Positions 54,760-63,755 of a stretch of DNA of 64,000 bases are shown piece after piece; position 1 is the first letter of the stretch; the number at the start of each line of letters is the position of its first letter. Location: positions 124,001-188,000 of the forward strand of contig NZ_BAABIA010000005.1 in NCBI RefSeq assembly GCF_039542385.1, given 5' to 3'. Below the pieces are notes generated by a model. That model did not search any database and had not been told where the DNA came from. It saw only the letters and a list, made by a program, of their open reading frames with translations. The position numbers and the translations under genes are program-made. The DNA is from Prosthecobacter algae (lineage in GTDB: Bacteria; Verrucomicrobiota; Verrucomicrobiia; Verrucomicrobiales; Verrucomicrobiaceae).

Positions 54760-55929
54760 CTATGAAGCATTTGGCGAGGGAGAAGGCATGATCGTTGTCG
54801 CTTTCAACCAGGCCTTTAACTGAACGATGACTTCCTGGCGATGGCTGAAGAGCAGGAAGTGATCAGCCCATGGAATGGCTTTCAGAGTCACCTGGATTCC
54901 CTTTTTGGTCATGGCCGAAGCCGCCCCCTCCACGCTTGACAGAGAAACACGATCATCCTCTGCACCCGAAATGATACAAACAGGCTTGCCCTTCCACTTC
55001 ACAAAAAACTTGGGAGTCTGGATGACATCCCTGTCCACCACCGGAGAAATCAGGGTGATGGACTTGAACTGATCTCCCAAATCGCGGGCCACGTGACCGA
55101 CACCCAGACCTCCATTGGAAAGCCCCATCAGATGAATCTGCTTCGAATCAATCGAAACAGTTCGTTTGGCATCTGACAATGTCTGCTGGATCAGTTTGGC
55201 AGAATCCTTGGATGTCCAGTTTCCCATCCCATAAGAGGGACAGATCAAGACCATTCCGAGTTCATCCGCAACCTCGGCCAGCAGCCAGGGATAGGCTTTA
55301 AAATTACCGCCGCTGCCATGAAGAAAAACCATCGCGGGTGCTGGCACATCCGGCCGCAGACTCGCCGGCACATACAGGAAATAGTGGCCATGATCTGCCC
55401 TCTGAAACCACAAGTCATCATAGGCCTGCGGCATCACGGAGCCCAGGGCATGGAAATCCGGGTCTGCTTCCAGTTCCTGATAAATCTCCGTGGTGAGTTG
55501 GGAGAGGCGGTGTGCCTGTCCAGAAGTGAAGAGACGGTCCATCAGGGGCACCAGCTTAAAGCCCAACAAAAATTGATCCAACTCCGGCAACAAATTGCCC
55601 AAGGCATGTGGTCGAAACCGAGACGATTCCTTCACATAACGGTGCTGGATTCTGGTGCCCTCCCTTGCAGTCCCCGCAGGAGCCACGATGGCAAGCCAGC
55701 CCGTGAGAATCACCCATCCCAAACAGGCTGCAAATCCTGTCATTTCCAACCTTTTGGACTCGCGTTCCTTGCCGATGCAGATCAGCAAAGGCCCCAGGCC
55801 TATCAACAGCCCGGCCATGCCAAAAACCTTGCTTTCCCAGGACACTCCCGCCTGAAGCAACAGCACTGACAAAGGGACAGCAATAGCAGCCAGCAACAAG
55901 CTGGCCATGCGGAATAGTACAGACAACAT
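54760..55929 (-). CDS. Membrane-tethered alpha/beta hydrolase
   Basis: 389 residues from ATG 55929. Three hydrophobic N-terminal segments (residues ~5-85) are followed by an alpha/beta-hydrolase (~170-375): AMVFLHGSGGNFKAYPW, nucleophile Ser in GLSNGGLG, Asp in ISGAEDDRVS and His in WADHFLLFS. Esterase or dienelactone-hydrolase-like activity. Alone on the minus strand; upstream intergenic DNA is unremarkable. Confidence 0.85.
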   Translation of the reverse strand: MLSVLFRMASLLLAAIAVPLSVLLLQAGVSWESKVFGMAGLLIGLGPLLICIGKERESKRLEMTGFAACLGWVILTGWLAIVAPAGTAREGTRIQHRYVKESSRFRPHALGNLLPELDQFLLGFKLVPLMDRLFTSGQAHRLSQLTTEIYQELEADPDFHALGSVMPQAYDDLWFQRADHGHYFLYVPASLRPDVPAPAMVFLHGSGGNFKAYPWLLAEVADELGMVLICPSYGMGNWTSKDSAKLIQQTLSDAKRTVSIDSKQIHLMGLSNGGLGVGHVARDLGDQFKSITLISPVVDRDVIQTPKFFVKWKGKPVCIISGAEDDRVSLSSVEGAASAMTKKGIQVTLKAIPWADHFLLFSHRQEVIVQLKAWLKATTIMPSPSPNAS

Positions 55930-56011
55930 CTGCACCTATGATTTGATAAAGTGCCCCGATGTTCAATGAGATCATCGCAAACTCTTTACTCAACGAGGTG
56001 AGCGGCGTGAG

Positions 56012-56848
56012 CTACTTCAGCGCCGAATAATCAATCGTCCGCAGGCGGTGCTTTTTAGCACCCATGCGCGGCACGCAGTCCAGCAGGGCCTGGGTGTAGG
56101 GGTGCTGGGGATGGTTTAGAATCTGGGAGGTGGGGCCGGTTTCCACGATTTCGCCCCGAAACATCACCGCGACGCGGTCGGCAACATCCTTGATGATGCC
56201 GAAATTGTGCGTGATAAGGATGAGGCTCATGTCCAGCCGCTTTCGCAGATCCGCCAGCAGCTCCATGATCTGCTTTTGAATGGTGACATCAAGAGCGGTG
56301 GTGGGCTCGTCCGCGATGAGCAGCTTCGGCTGGCAACACAGGGCCATGGCGATCATGACACGCTGCTGCATGCCGCCGCTGAGTTCGTGCGGGTAAGCGC
56401 TGAGGCGCTTTTCCGGTTCGGTGATACCCACCATTCTTAGCCAGCTCAGGATTTCGGCATCGCGATCCGTCACTTCCGGACGATGCAGGTCCAGGGCCTC
56501 GCCGATCTGCGTGCGCACGGTCAGCACGGGGTTCAACGAAGTAGTGGGTTCCTGGAAAACATAGGCGATCTCCTTGCCGCGGACTTTGCGCAGTTCCTTC
56601 TCGCTCATCTTCAGCACCTCATGTCCGGCGATGCTGAGGTGCGTGGCGGTGATGGTGGCGGGTGGCTCCGGCAACAGCCGTGCCAGGGCCAGGGCGGTGG
56701 CGCTTTTGCCACTGCCGCTCTCTCCCACGATGGCGATGGATTCCCCCTGCTCCAGTTCCAGGCTAAGGCCCTTCACAGCAACGGCAGGCGGCCCACCATG
56801 ACGGCGGAACTCGATCTTCAGGTCGCGGATGCTCAGGAGGGAAGACAT
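56012..56848 (-). CDS. Peptide ABC transporter ATP-binding protein (OppD/DppD type)
   Basis: 278 residues. Walker [12 protein letters not shown]-loop [16 protein letters not shown], signature [15 protein letters not shown], Walker [14 protein letters not shown] and ITHNFG. Typical OppD features continue to [11 protein letters not shown], though the usual 4Fe-4S-like Cys tail is missing. Last gene of the ftsQ-to-dppD run, 15 bases after the permease. Only one ATPase is present, where Opp/Dpp operons normally encode two. Confidence 0.9.
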   Translation of the reverse strand: MSSLLSIRDLKIEFRRHGGPPAVAVKGLSLELEQGESIAIVGESGSGKSATALALARLLPEPPATITATHLSIAGHEVLKMSEKELRKVRGKEIAYVFQEPTTSLNPVLTVRTQIGEALDLHRPEVTDRDAEILSWLRMVGITEPEKRLSAYPHELSGGMQQRVMIAMALCCQPKLLIADEPTTALDVTIQKQIMELLADLRKRLDMSLILITHNFGIIKDVADRVAVMFRGEIVETGPTSQILNHPQHPYTQALLDCVPRMGAKKHRLRTIDYSALK

Positions 56849-56863
56849 AAGGGAGAAGAGATG

Positions 56864-57772
56864 CTACCGGGGACGCGGCAGAATGATGCGGCCCAGCAGA
56901 CACAATGACAAGGCCCAAAGCGCATACGGCCACGCAAGCAGCAACGGTGCCTGGGGAGTCTGCAAGGCAGCCTGATATGCAGCCTGGAAGCGCACGCCGA
57001 GGATCTCCTCGCCCGGGCAACCCAGCGCGACCCACAAGACCAGCCCCCAGGCCGCGACGGAACAAACCATGGAGACAGCCCGCCGGGCCTGATTCCGCCA
57101 AAGATGCCGCCGCCAGATCTCCTCAGGGCTCAGGCCGATAGCCAGCGCGCCGTCGCGGATCCGGTCTTCCGCCGTGGGGTGATGCATCTCCTGGTGACGC
57201 GGCCACGCCAAAGCCACACAGCCCCAAAAGCCCGCCAGAAAGATGGCTGGCAGCAGCGCACCCAACACGGACATCGTGGCACCTGGCTGGAATGCGGGCA
57301 GCAGCCCTGCCAGTGCGCCCGGCAGGTGAAAAGCATCCTCCACAACGGCCAGCCCCAGGACCGCCGGCAGACCCAGCATGGCCACCTGATGATGAAACGG
57401 CCGCCGCCCCACCAGACATGCAGCCAGCAGATGTGCCGTCAGCGGTAGCGCCAGTAGAAACAAAGGCGGAGCCCACCACCACACCGAGGTGGCCAGTCGA
57501 GACACCGTATCTTCCTGGGCCGGATCTACGGCTGCTGGCATGAGACTGCTGATGGGCAGCCCCCACTGGCCAACCCACTGCCCCACCGCCGCCCAAACCA
57601 AGGCCGAAAGGGGAAACAAAGCCACCGCCTGGGCCAGCAGCGCCACCGGCCAACGTGCCCAAGTCCCCAATCCACGTGCCACTGCCGCCAGTGCCTGAGC
57701 CGTCGTCACCACGAGCAGCAACGCTCCGAAAAGGAGGCCCAGGCTAACAAGAAGTGAAACAAAAGACATCAT
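56864..57772 (-). CDS. Divergent peptide ABC transporter permease (DppC/OppC-like)
   Basis: 302 residues, six to seven hydrophobic segments. The only recognisable permease motif is an EAA-type loop, ALAIGLSPEEIWRRHLWRNQARR, which in OppB/C contacts the ATPase; the rest is very divergent and Trp/Ala-rich. Assignment rests on that loop plus its position between the binding-protein and OppD-type genes (gaps of 6 and 15 bases). Only one permease gene is present. Confidence 0.7.
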   Translation of the reverse strand: MMSFVSLLVSLGLLFGALLLVVTTAQALAAVARGLGTWARWPVALLAQAVALFPLSALVWAAVGQWVGQWGLPISSLMPAAVDPAQEDTVSRLATSVWWWAPPLFLLALPLTAHLLAACLVGRRPFHHQVAMLGLPAVLGLAVVEDAFHLPGALAGLLPAFQPGATMSVLGALLPAIFLAGFWGCVALAWPRHQEMHHPTAEDRIRDGALAIGLSPEEIWRRHLWRNQARRAVSMVCSVAAWGLVLWVALGCPGEEILGVRFQAAYQAALQTPQAPLLLAWPYALWALSLCLLGRIILPRPR

Positions 57773-57778
57773 ACGAAA

Positions 57779-59794
57779 CTATTCGTTCGGCACACGCATC
57801 TCCAGCGATTCCAAGGGGCTGGCCCGCAAGAGCCTGCGGAGGGTCAAAGGCCGGTTCAAATCCGGGGACTCCAGAAGAGGGAACCGCGCCCGCCGCACCG
57901 CCAATTCCTGTAGATCCCCAATGAGGGGCAGTACGGGCTGCTGGGAAAGAAACCGCTCCTGCAAGGCACGGGCGCGCAGCGGCAGTTGCGACGTCTCAAA
58001 CTCACCCGCCAGCGCTTCCAAAAAAAGGTCAAGCTGTGGATCGGCCAGTTGCCCAAAGTTGAGTCCGGGCCCCACCTGCCCGCTGTGCCAAAAGGCCATC
58101 TGATCCCAGGCTAGTTCATAGTCCAGGCCCAGCAGCACGGCATCAAACCGGCCCGGAGAAAGGTGATCCGCCAGCAAGTTTTCCGGGGCTACGGAAGTGA
58201 CGGTAACACGCGCGCCCAGTAGGGCCCATTGCCGCGCCAGTTCCTGCGCCAGGGCATCCCGCAGCGCATTGCCGGTGGTGACCAGCAGTTGAAAATCCAA
58301 GGACTGGCCGCCTTTTTTCGCCACGCCGGACACGTCCTTCAGCCAGCCTGCAGACTCCAGCTTTTCACGTGCGGCTTTCAGATCAAAGGAGGATGCGACG
58401 GGTGGGGGTGAATACCATAGACCGGGCGAAAACAACGGCTCGGCCAACCGGGCCCGCCCACCCTTGGCCAGCAATGTTTGCCGATCCAGGCCCAGAGAAA
58501 GTGCTTCCCGCACAGGCAGTTCGGACAGGCGTGAAGAGCGCAAATTCCACAGCACCAGCAGGCGGTTTCGGGGTGGGGTGGGGTGGGCATCCAGAGTGGC
58601 CACCTGCCCAAGGTCTGACTTTTCGTTAGGCCACACCACATCCAGCGTGCCTGTGGCCAGTGCCAAGCGAGTTTGCAGCGGCGGCATGGCGGTGAGTGCC
58701 TCCAACCTCGTGGCAATGCCCCCCTGCGCCGCCCTGCGGGAGGTCAGCGACAGATGATCCGCCGTCTGGCGTGTGACCTGCCAATCCCCAGCACCTGGGG
58801 GTGCGTTGGGCGAACCATCGAGGTGCTTTTCCAGCCAGGCCGCCGGCAGAATGGGAAAGCCTACCCAACTGGCCAACGCGGCTCCGTAGCTGCGGCGATA
58901 GGTCACCCGCACCGTGCTGCTGCCCTGCGCCTTGATCTCCTGAATGTGGCGAAAGCCCTCTCGCCCTGGCACCGGATAGCCCAGGCGCATCGCGTGGGCC
59001 ACCGTGGCCCGCACATCCGCCGCCGTCACCGGGGTGCCATCCGGCCAGGCATGGCCATGAGCATTGAGTTCCAGGTCCAGCACCGGCTCCAGCAGGCCCG
59101 CCACCTCTGCCAGCGGCGTCATGCGCGGCACGGGTTGGCCCTTGTCCCGCAGCCAGTTGGCCAGGGCATCCCGCACTTGCAACAACGGGCGGGTGGTCAC
59201 CAGTTCACAGGTGCCATCTTCATCAAACCATAACCGTACCGTGCTTGGTGCGTGGTCAGGGGCGCTCGCGAAGGCTTCCAGGGCAGTCCGCGTGGTAGGC
59301 ACGCTATCCAGCCGCAGAAAGGTCAGAGGCAGCAGCGCATCCGTCGCCAAGGCTTGCAGGGCCTCATCTACCCCTGGGCTGCCTGGTTTGGCAAAACGGA
59401 GGATGAGGGTGAGCGCCTCGGTGGTCACTTCTTCCAGGGCCCAGGCCTGACGTTGAAGAGGTGGGATTTCTGCCAGCTTTCGCTGCGCCACCTGAAGGGC
59501 TTCAGTGGTGGGAAACCAGCAGGTCACACGCTGGTGCCAGGCCCAGCTTTCTGCCAGCCCTGGGGCCAGCCTTCCCTGGCCATCCAGGCGGATCAGTGGC
59601 TCATGCAGGAGGTCCAGAATCTGGCGCTCCGCCTCACTGGCGGGGAGGAAAGGGTTCAGTGCCGGGATCTGCCCAGGCAACATCATCACCACTGCATCCG
59701 CCCGTGCGGGCAGTGCCCGGTGCACCTGCCAAGCCGCCCAACTGGCGACGCCGAGCGCCACCAGGGGAATGCCGAAGATCAGAGACCGGTTCAT
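57779..59794 (-). CDS. Extracytoplasmic peptide-binding protein of an ABC transporter (SBP family 5)
   Basis: 671 residues, longer than usual (~540). N-terminal hydrophobic anchor (RSLIFGIPLVALGVASWAAW) with no lipobox. SBP_bac_5 pattern: LHEPLIRLDGQGRLAPGLAESW, DGTPVTAADVRATVAHAMRLG, REALSLGLDRQTLLAKG and the C-terminal domain with FDAVLLGLDYELAWDQMAFWHSGQ. Binds peptides or similar and delivers them to the permease. ATG overlaps the deacetylase stop by four bases. Confidence 0.88.
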   Translation of the reverse strand: MNRSLIFGIPLVALGVASWAAWQVHRALPARADAVVMMLPGQIPALNPFLPASEAERQILDLLHEPLIRLDGQGRLAPGLAESWAWHQRVTCWFPTTEALQVAQRKLAEIPPLQRQAWALEEVTTEALTLILRFAKPGSPGVDEALQALATDALLPLTFLRLDSVPTTRTALEAFASAPDHAPSTVRLWFDEDGTCELVTTRPLLQVRDALANWLRDKGQPVPRMTPLAEVAGLLEPVLDLELNAHGHAWPDGTPVTAADVRATVAHAMRLGYPVPGREGFRHIQEIKAQGSSTVRVTYRRSYGAALASWVGFPILPAAWLEKHLDGSPNAPPGAGDWQVTRQTADHLSLTSRRAAQGGIATRLEALTAMPPLQTRLALATGTLDVVWPNEKSDLGQVATLDAHPTPPRNRLLVLWNLRSSRLSELPVREALSLGLDRQTLLAKGGRARLAEPLFSPGLWYSPPPVASSFDLKAAREKLESAGWLKDVSGVAKKGGQSLDFQLLVTTGNALRDALAQELARQWALLGARVTVTSVAPENLLADHLSPGRFDAVLLGLDYELAWDQMAFWHSGQVGPGLNFGQLADPQLDLFLEALAGEFETSQLPLRARALQERFLSQQPVLPLIGDLQELAVRRARFPLLESPDLNRPLTLRRLLRASPLESLEMRVPNE

Positions 59795-60621
59795 GTGGGT
59801 TCCAGCCTAGGTGGGGGTGAGGCGGCTTGCAATGGGGTGGGCAAAGCAGCTTGCAGACCACGGGCGGCCAGCAGTCGCAATGTTCCCTCCAGCACCTCCA
59901 CGCAACTGGCTGGACCATCATGAAGCAGGATGATGGCACCCGGCTTCAGCGAACGGGCGATGAGTTTCAGGATAAGCTGCGGATCCTTCACCACACCGTC
60001 AAAACCCCGGCAGTTCCAGATGGCCATGGTCAACCCCAAGGCCCGCAAGGGTGGATCGAGATACAGATTGTGGTGCCCAACAGGTGGGCGGAACCAGAGC
60101 GGCCCCTGGCCCAAAATCTCCGTCAACGTCTGCTGGCAGCCAGCCACCTCCGCCCACATGCGGGTGGGCCGCAGCGCCCAGAAACTGCCTGCGGGATGGG
60201 TTTGGCTGTGATTCCCTACGAGATGCCCGCGCCGGACCATTTCACGCACCAGCTCGGGATGGCGAGCCGCCTTGTCCCCAATAAGGAAAAAGCCAGCCTT
60301 GGCGTGATAACGGTCCAGCAAGTCCAGCATGGCGGGGGTGGTGGCAGGATCAGGACCATCATCCACCGTGATCCACACTTGGCCGGCGGCTGTTTGCTCG
60401 GGCGAAAGCTCAGACACATGCGGCCCGAACCACCTGACCCAGGGCAGAATGCTGCCGTAGCCGATGACCAAAAACGTGGTGCAGAAAATTCCCAGTGCCC
60501 AACCCCAATGTCCGGTAACAAGACAGATCACACACCCGCTGGCGGGCAGCAGGCTGATGACAAAACGCCGCTCATTTTCACGGCGGCAGTCAGCAGGCTG
60601 CTCAGGGATCGGCAGGGCCAT
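59791..60621 (-). CDS. Polysaccharide deacetylase (NodB-like)
   Basis: 276 residues. Two N-terminal hydrophobic stretches (CVICLVTGHWGWALGIFCTTFLVIG) anchor it. NodB domain: WITVDDGPDPATTP (catalytic Asp pair), GNHSQTHPAGSFW (metal His-x3-His), RFRPPVGHHN-like (WFRPPVGHHNLY) and LHDGP. Removes N- or O-acetyl groups from a polymer, here most likely peptidoglycan given its place between ftsZ and the peptide transporter (inference). Ends 12 bases after ftsZ in the operon order. Confidence 0.9.
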   Translation of the reverse strand: MALPIPEQPADCRRENERRFVISLLPASGCVICLVTGHWGWALGIFCTTFLVIGYGSILPWVRWFGPHVSELSPEQTAAGQVWITVDDGPDPATTPAMLDLLDRYHAKAGFFLIGDKAARHPELVREMVRRGHLVGNHSQTHPAGSFWALRPTRMWAEVAGCQQTLTEILGQGPLWFRPPVGHHNLYLDPPLRALGLTMAIWNCRGFDGVVKDPQLILKLIARSLKPGAIILLHDGPASCVEVLEGTLRLLAARGLQAALPTPLQAASPPPRLEPT

Positions 60622-60633
60622 CCAGAATGACGG

Positions 60634-62490
60634 TTACCGCTTAAGCTTCCGCTTCAGGCGCATCCAGGTCGGCACATCGAGGTCTTCCCCACCCGAGGCG
60701 AGGGCAGGCTCCGTGTCCTTGAAGCGGCCGCGGTCCTGGTCCGAGAAGCCAAGATCAATCTGCTCCTGATTCGTTGGCTTTTTGGCGACCACCGTGTTGG
60801 CAGGAGGCGCGTAGGCCAGATCTTCCGGCGGCAGGTTCGTGCGGGCCACCACGGCAGCCAAGGGCGAAGTGGCAGGACGAGGCTGTTGCACCGGTGCTGG
60901 GGCGACGGCCTGCGGCTGAGGAGCCGGGGCGGGTGCCGGAGTCATGAAGTCTTCGATGCGGAGCCGCGCAGGTGCGGGTGCCGGGGCGGGCTCAGGAGCC
61001 AGGGGCTCGGGCTCAATCTCAGACTCAGGCAGGAAGCTGGAATGAGAAACCGAAGGTTCCTCTTCTTCATAATATTCCTCTTCTTCGTATTCCTGCTGGA
61101 CAGGAGGCTCTGTGAACTGGCTGACGGCAGCGGGTGCCTCAGGGAAAAGTTCGGGCTCGTCTTCCACAGATTGAGCCGGGGCTTCAGGCTCTTGGGGAGT
61201 CAGGGAGATGATCTCATCGTCCTTGAACAACAGGTCCATGGAATCATCCCGAGTCAAAGGGGCTGCGGCACGCGCCGGAGCGGGGGCGGGGGCGGGCTGG
61301 GGCTCGATAGCCGCAGGAGCTGGGGCGGGTGCCTGACGAGGTGCCCGAGAACGCGGGGTGGGAGCGGGGGTTGCTATTGCTGAGGCAGCCACGGGTGCTG
61401 GAGCTGCTGCGACGGGCGTTGCAGCCACCGCATCGGCCAGACTTGGCATCGGGCGGTCCGTCATCGGCAGCATGTTCGCCGGAGGGGCAGCCGCTGCGAT
61501 GGTGTTGAGCTGGCTGAGGCCCAGAGAGCTGATCAGCGTGACAGAAATGGCGTCTCCCAGGCGGGCATCCACGGCCACGCCAAAAAGGATGTGCGTATGG
61601 TCGGGCACGTGGCGGCCCAGTTGTTTCATGACGGCATCTACCTCCATGAGGGTCAGCGTCTCGCCACCGGCGATGTGGACCAGCAGGGTCTTCGTCTGGT
61701 GCAGCAGGCGGCCTTGATCGATCAGCGGACTCTTCAGCGCACGCTTCAGGGCCTCTGCCCCGCGGTTCTGGCCACGGGCTTCACCAAAACCAAACAGGCA
61801 GCGACCGTTCGAGGTGCTGAGCGCGCTGGTGAGGTCGTCAAGGCCCAGCTTCACCAGACCGGGGGTGGAAACAATGGTGGAAACCGCACGCAGGCTCTGG
61901 GCGATGAGTTGGTCCGCTTGCGCAAAGGCTTTCTGGATGCCGTCCTTCGGGAGGATCAGCTCGCCCATGCGATTGTTTTCAAACAGGATGAGGGCGTCGG
62001 CGCGTTTTTGAAGCTGGTTCAGCGCCTCTTCCGCCTGGTTCAGACGGCGACGGCCTTCAAAGCTGAAGGGCATGGTGGCCGTGACAAAGACCAGGGCGTT
62101 GGAAGCCTTGGCAATTTCGGCGATGACGGGGGCAGCTCCGGAACCGGTGCCGCCGCCAAGGCCAGCGCAGATGAAAACAATGTCGTGCCCTTCGATGGCC
62201 TGACGGATTTCCTCGCGGGAAAACATGGCCGCCTCACGGCCCAGGTCCGGGTCACCCCCAGCACCGATACCGCGCATCAGCTCGGCACCCAGTTGGATTT
62301 TGACCGGGGCCATGGCATGGCCCAGCACGCGAATGTCGGTGTGCATGCAGACCAGATGCGCCTCCACGGTGCGGTCCAGCGTGATGCGGTCCAGGACATT
62401 GCTGCCTGCGCCGCCGATGCCGACAATGCAGGTACGAAGGGCGGGCTTGTTGGGTTCTTCCCGCTGCGAGTGACGATCGTATTCAACCAT
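60634..62490 (-). CDS. ftsZ: Cell division protein FtsZ (divergent, long linker)
   Basis: 618 residues. GTPase domain (~18-325): CIVGIGGAGSN, LGGGTGSGAAP (tubulin signature at 112-118), PFSFEGRR, and GEARGQNRGAEAL. The T7 loop reads GLVKLGLDDL where most FtsZ have GLxNxDxxD: Asn is Lys214 and the first Asp is Gly216, while Asp219 remains. A ~270-residue Ala/Pro/Glu-rich linker follows, ending in the C-terminal peptide DLDVPTWMRLKRKLKR, which matches the FtsA/ZipA-binding tail. Polymerises at midcell. Confidence 0.96.
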   Translation of the reverse strand: MVEYDRHSQREEPNKPALRTCIVGIGGAGSNVLDRITLDRTVEAHLVCMHTDIRVLGHAMAPVKIQLGAELMRGIGAGGDPDLGREAAMFSREEIRQAIEGHDIVFICAGLGGGTGSGAAPVIAEIAKASNALVFVTATMPFSFEGRRRLNQAEEALNQLQKRADALILFENNRMGELILPKDGIQKAFAQADQLIAQSLRAVSTIVSTPGLVKLGLDDLTSALSTSNGRCLFGFGEARGQNRGAEALKRALKSPLIDQGRLLHQTKTLLVHIAGGETLTLMEVDAVMKQLGRHVPDHTHILFGVAVDARLGDAISVTLISSLGLSQLNTIAAAAPPANMLPMTDRPMPSLADAVAATPVAAAPAPVAASAIATPAPTPRSRAPRQAPAPAPAAIEPQPAPAPAPARAAAPLTRDDSMDLLFKDDEIISLTPQEPEAPAQSVEDEPELFPEAPAAVSQFTEPPVQQEYEEEEYYEEEEPSVSHSSFLPESEIEPEPLAPEPAPAPAPARLRIEDFMTPAPAPAPQPQAVAPAPVQQPRPATSPLAAVVARTNLPPEDLAYAPPANTVVAKKPTNQEQIDLGFSDQDRGRFKDTEPALASGGEDLDVPTWMRLKRKLKR

Positions 62491-62534
62491 AGTACGGCGT
62501 GGCTAGAGGGTGAGCTAAAGAGGAGGGTGAAAAA

Positions 62535-63749
62535 TCAGATGGCGACAGACAGAAGATCCGCCATCCGATGTGCCAGCCTTTTGAGCGGGGACAGGAAGGG
62601 CTTTTCTTGGTCCAGGATCTGCGCATAACGAATGAGACCGATAGGGGCGGAGAATTGAGGATTCTCGAAAGTAGCAGTCACGCCACTGACGGGAGCTGAA
62701 CCTGCACGCGTTACCTTCATTCCAAACACTTCTCGGGCCACTACGTCAATTCCTTTTAGCAGGCTCGTGCCTCCCGTGAGATAAACTCCGGCGGCAATGC
62801 GGCCCGTGTGCCCTTCGCAGCGCTGATGCACCTGCTCCAAAATTTCCCGAACCCGCAGGTAGATGACTTCGTTCAAAAAGGCGCGCTCCACCTCACCCAG
62901 CACGTAGCCCGTGTCATCTTCCACGCGCACCATTTCCCCAGGGGGCACATCTTCGTATTCACAGCTTCCTTCGGTCACCTTCAGCGCCTCAGCCCGGCCA
63001 TGCGGGATCTGCAGCGCCATGGCGATGTCCTGGCTGATGTGGTCCCCGCCCAGTGGGATGCAGCCGGAGATAGTCAGCATGCCATCTTCATAAAGAACGA
63101 AGTCAGCGGTGCCGCCACCCAGGTCAATCATCATCGCGCCTTCGCGCTTCGCCTCGCGGTTCAGCACCACCTGAGCGGCGGCGATGCCATTGAAGACCAC
63201 GTCTTCCACTTCTAGCGGCACTTCCTTCACACACTTGATGGAGTTCTGGATGCGCGGCAGGCTGCCGTGGACGATGTGGTAGTCCGCCTCCAGTTGCCGG
63301 GCCTGACGGCCGATGGGCTGACGAACGGCCTCCACTCCATCCACAATGTACTGGCGGGTGACGCTGTGCATGGAGATGCTGTCCTGCGGCGCAGGCACAT
63401 TGCGGGCGATCTCCTTCACCTCCTCGACATCGTCTTCCGTGATCTCGGACTGATCCGCCGGCAGGCGGTAGCAACCGCGGTTGTTCACGCTTTCAATGTG
63501 GCCGCCGCTCACGCCCAGGAAAACGTTCCGGATCATGACATCGCTGTAATCTTCTGCCCGGACGAGGGCGTCGTTCAGGCAGGTGTGGACGGTATCAAAG
63601 TCCACGATTTCGCCTTTGCGGACGCCGCGTGAGGGAGCCGTGCCGACACCCAGGATCTTGATGGTGCCGTCGCGCTTCGCCTCGCCGACGACGACGCAGA
63701 TCTTGCTGGTGCCGATTTCCAGGCCTGCATAGATGGTGGTCTTCGCCAT
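62535..63749 (-). CDS. ftsA: Cell division protein FtsA
   Basis: 404 residues. Actin-like protein tethering FtsZ to the membrane. Opening IYAGLEIGTSKICVVVGE (phosphate-1), DLGGGTADFVLYEDG (phosphate-2), LTGGTSLLKGIDVVAREVFG (adenosine motif) and an SHS2 (1C) domain between. The C-terminal end SPLKRLAHRMADLLSV is a probable amphipathic membrane-targeting helix. Six bases after ftsQ and 44 before ftsZ. Confidence 0.97.
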   Translation of the reverse strand: MAKTTIYAGLEIGTSKICVVVGEAKRDGTIKILGVGTAPSRGVRKGEIVDFDTVHTCLNDALVRAEDYSDVMIRNVFLGVSGGHIESVNNRGCYRLPADQSEITEDDVEEVKEIARNVPAPQDSISMHSVTRQYIVDGVEAVRQPIGRQARQLEADYHIVHGSLPRIQNSIKCVKEVPLEVEDVVFNGIAAAQVVLNREAKREGAMMIDLGGGTADFVLYEDGMLTISGCIPLGGDHISQDIAMALQIPHGRAEALKVTEGSCEYEDVPPGEMVRVEDDTGYVLGEVERAFLNEVIYLRVREILEQVHQRCEGHTGRIAAGVYLTGGTSLLKGIDVVAREVFGMKVTRAGSAPVSGVTATFENPQFSAPIGLIRYAQILDQEKPFLSPLKRLAHRMADLLSVAI

Positions 63750-63755
63750 AATGTG

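Noticed and set aside
4670-58632. GTTAGGC words as integron attC core sites
   Set aside because: The word fits the GTTRRRY/RYYYAAC core, but copies are scattered inside conserved genes and are not paired as attC palindromes; no integrase is present.
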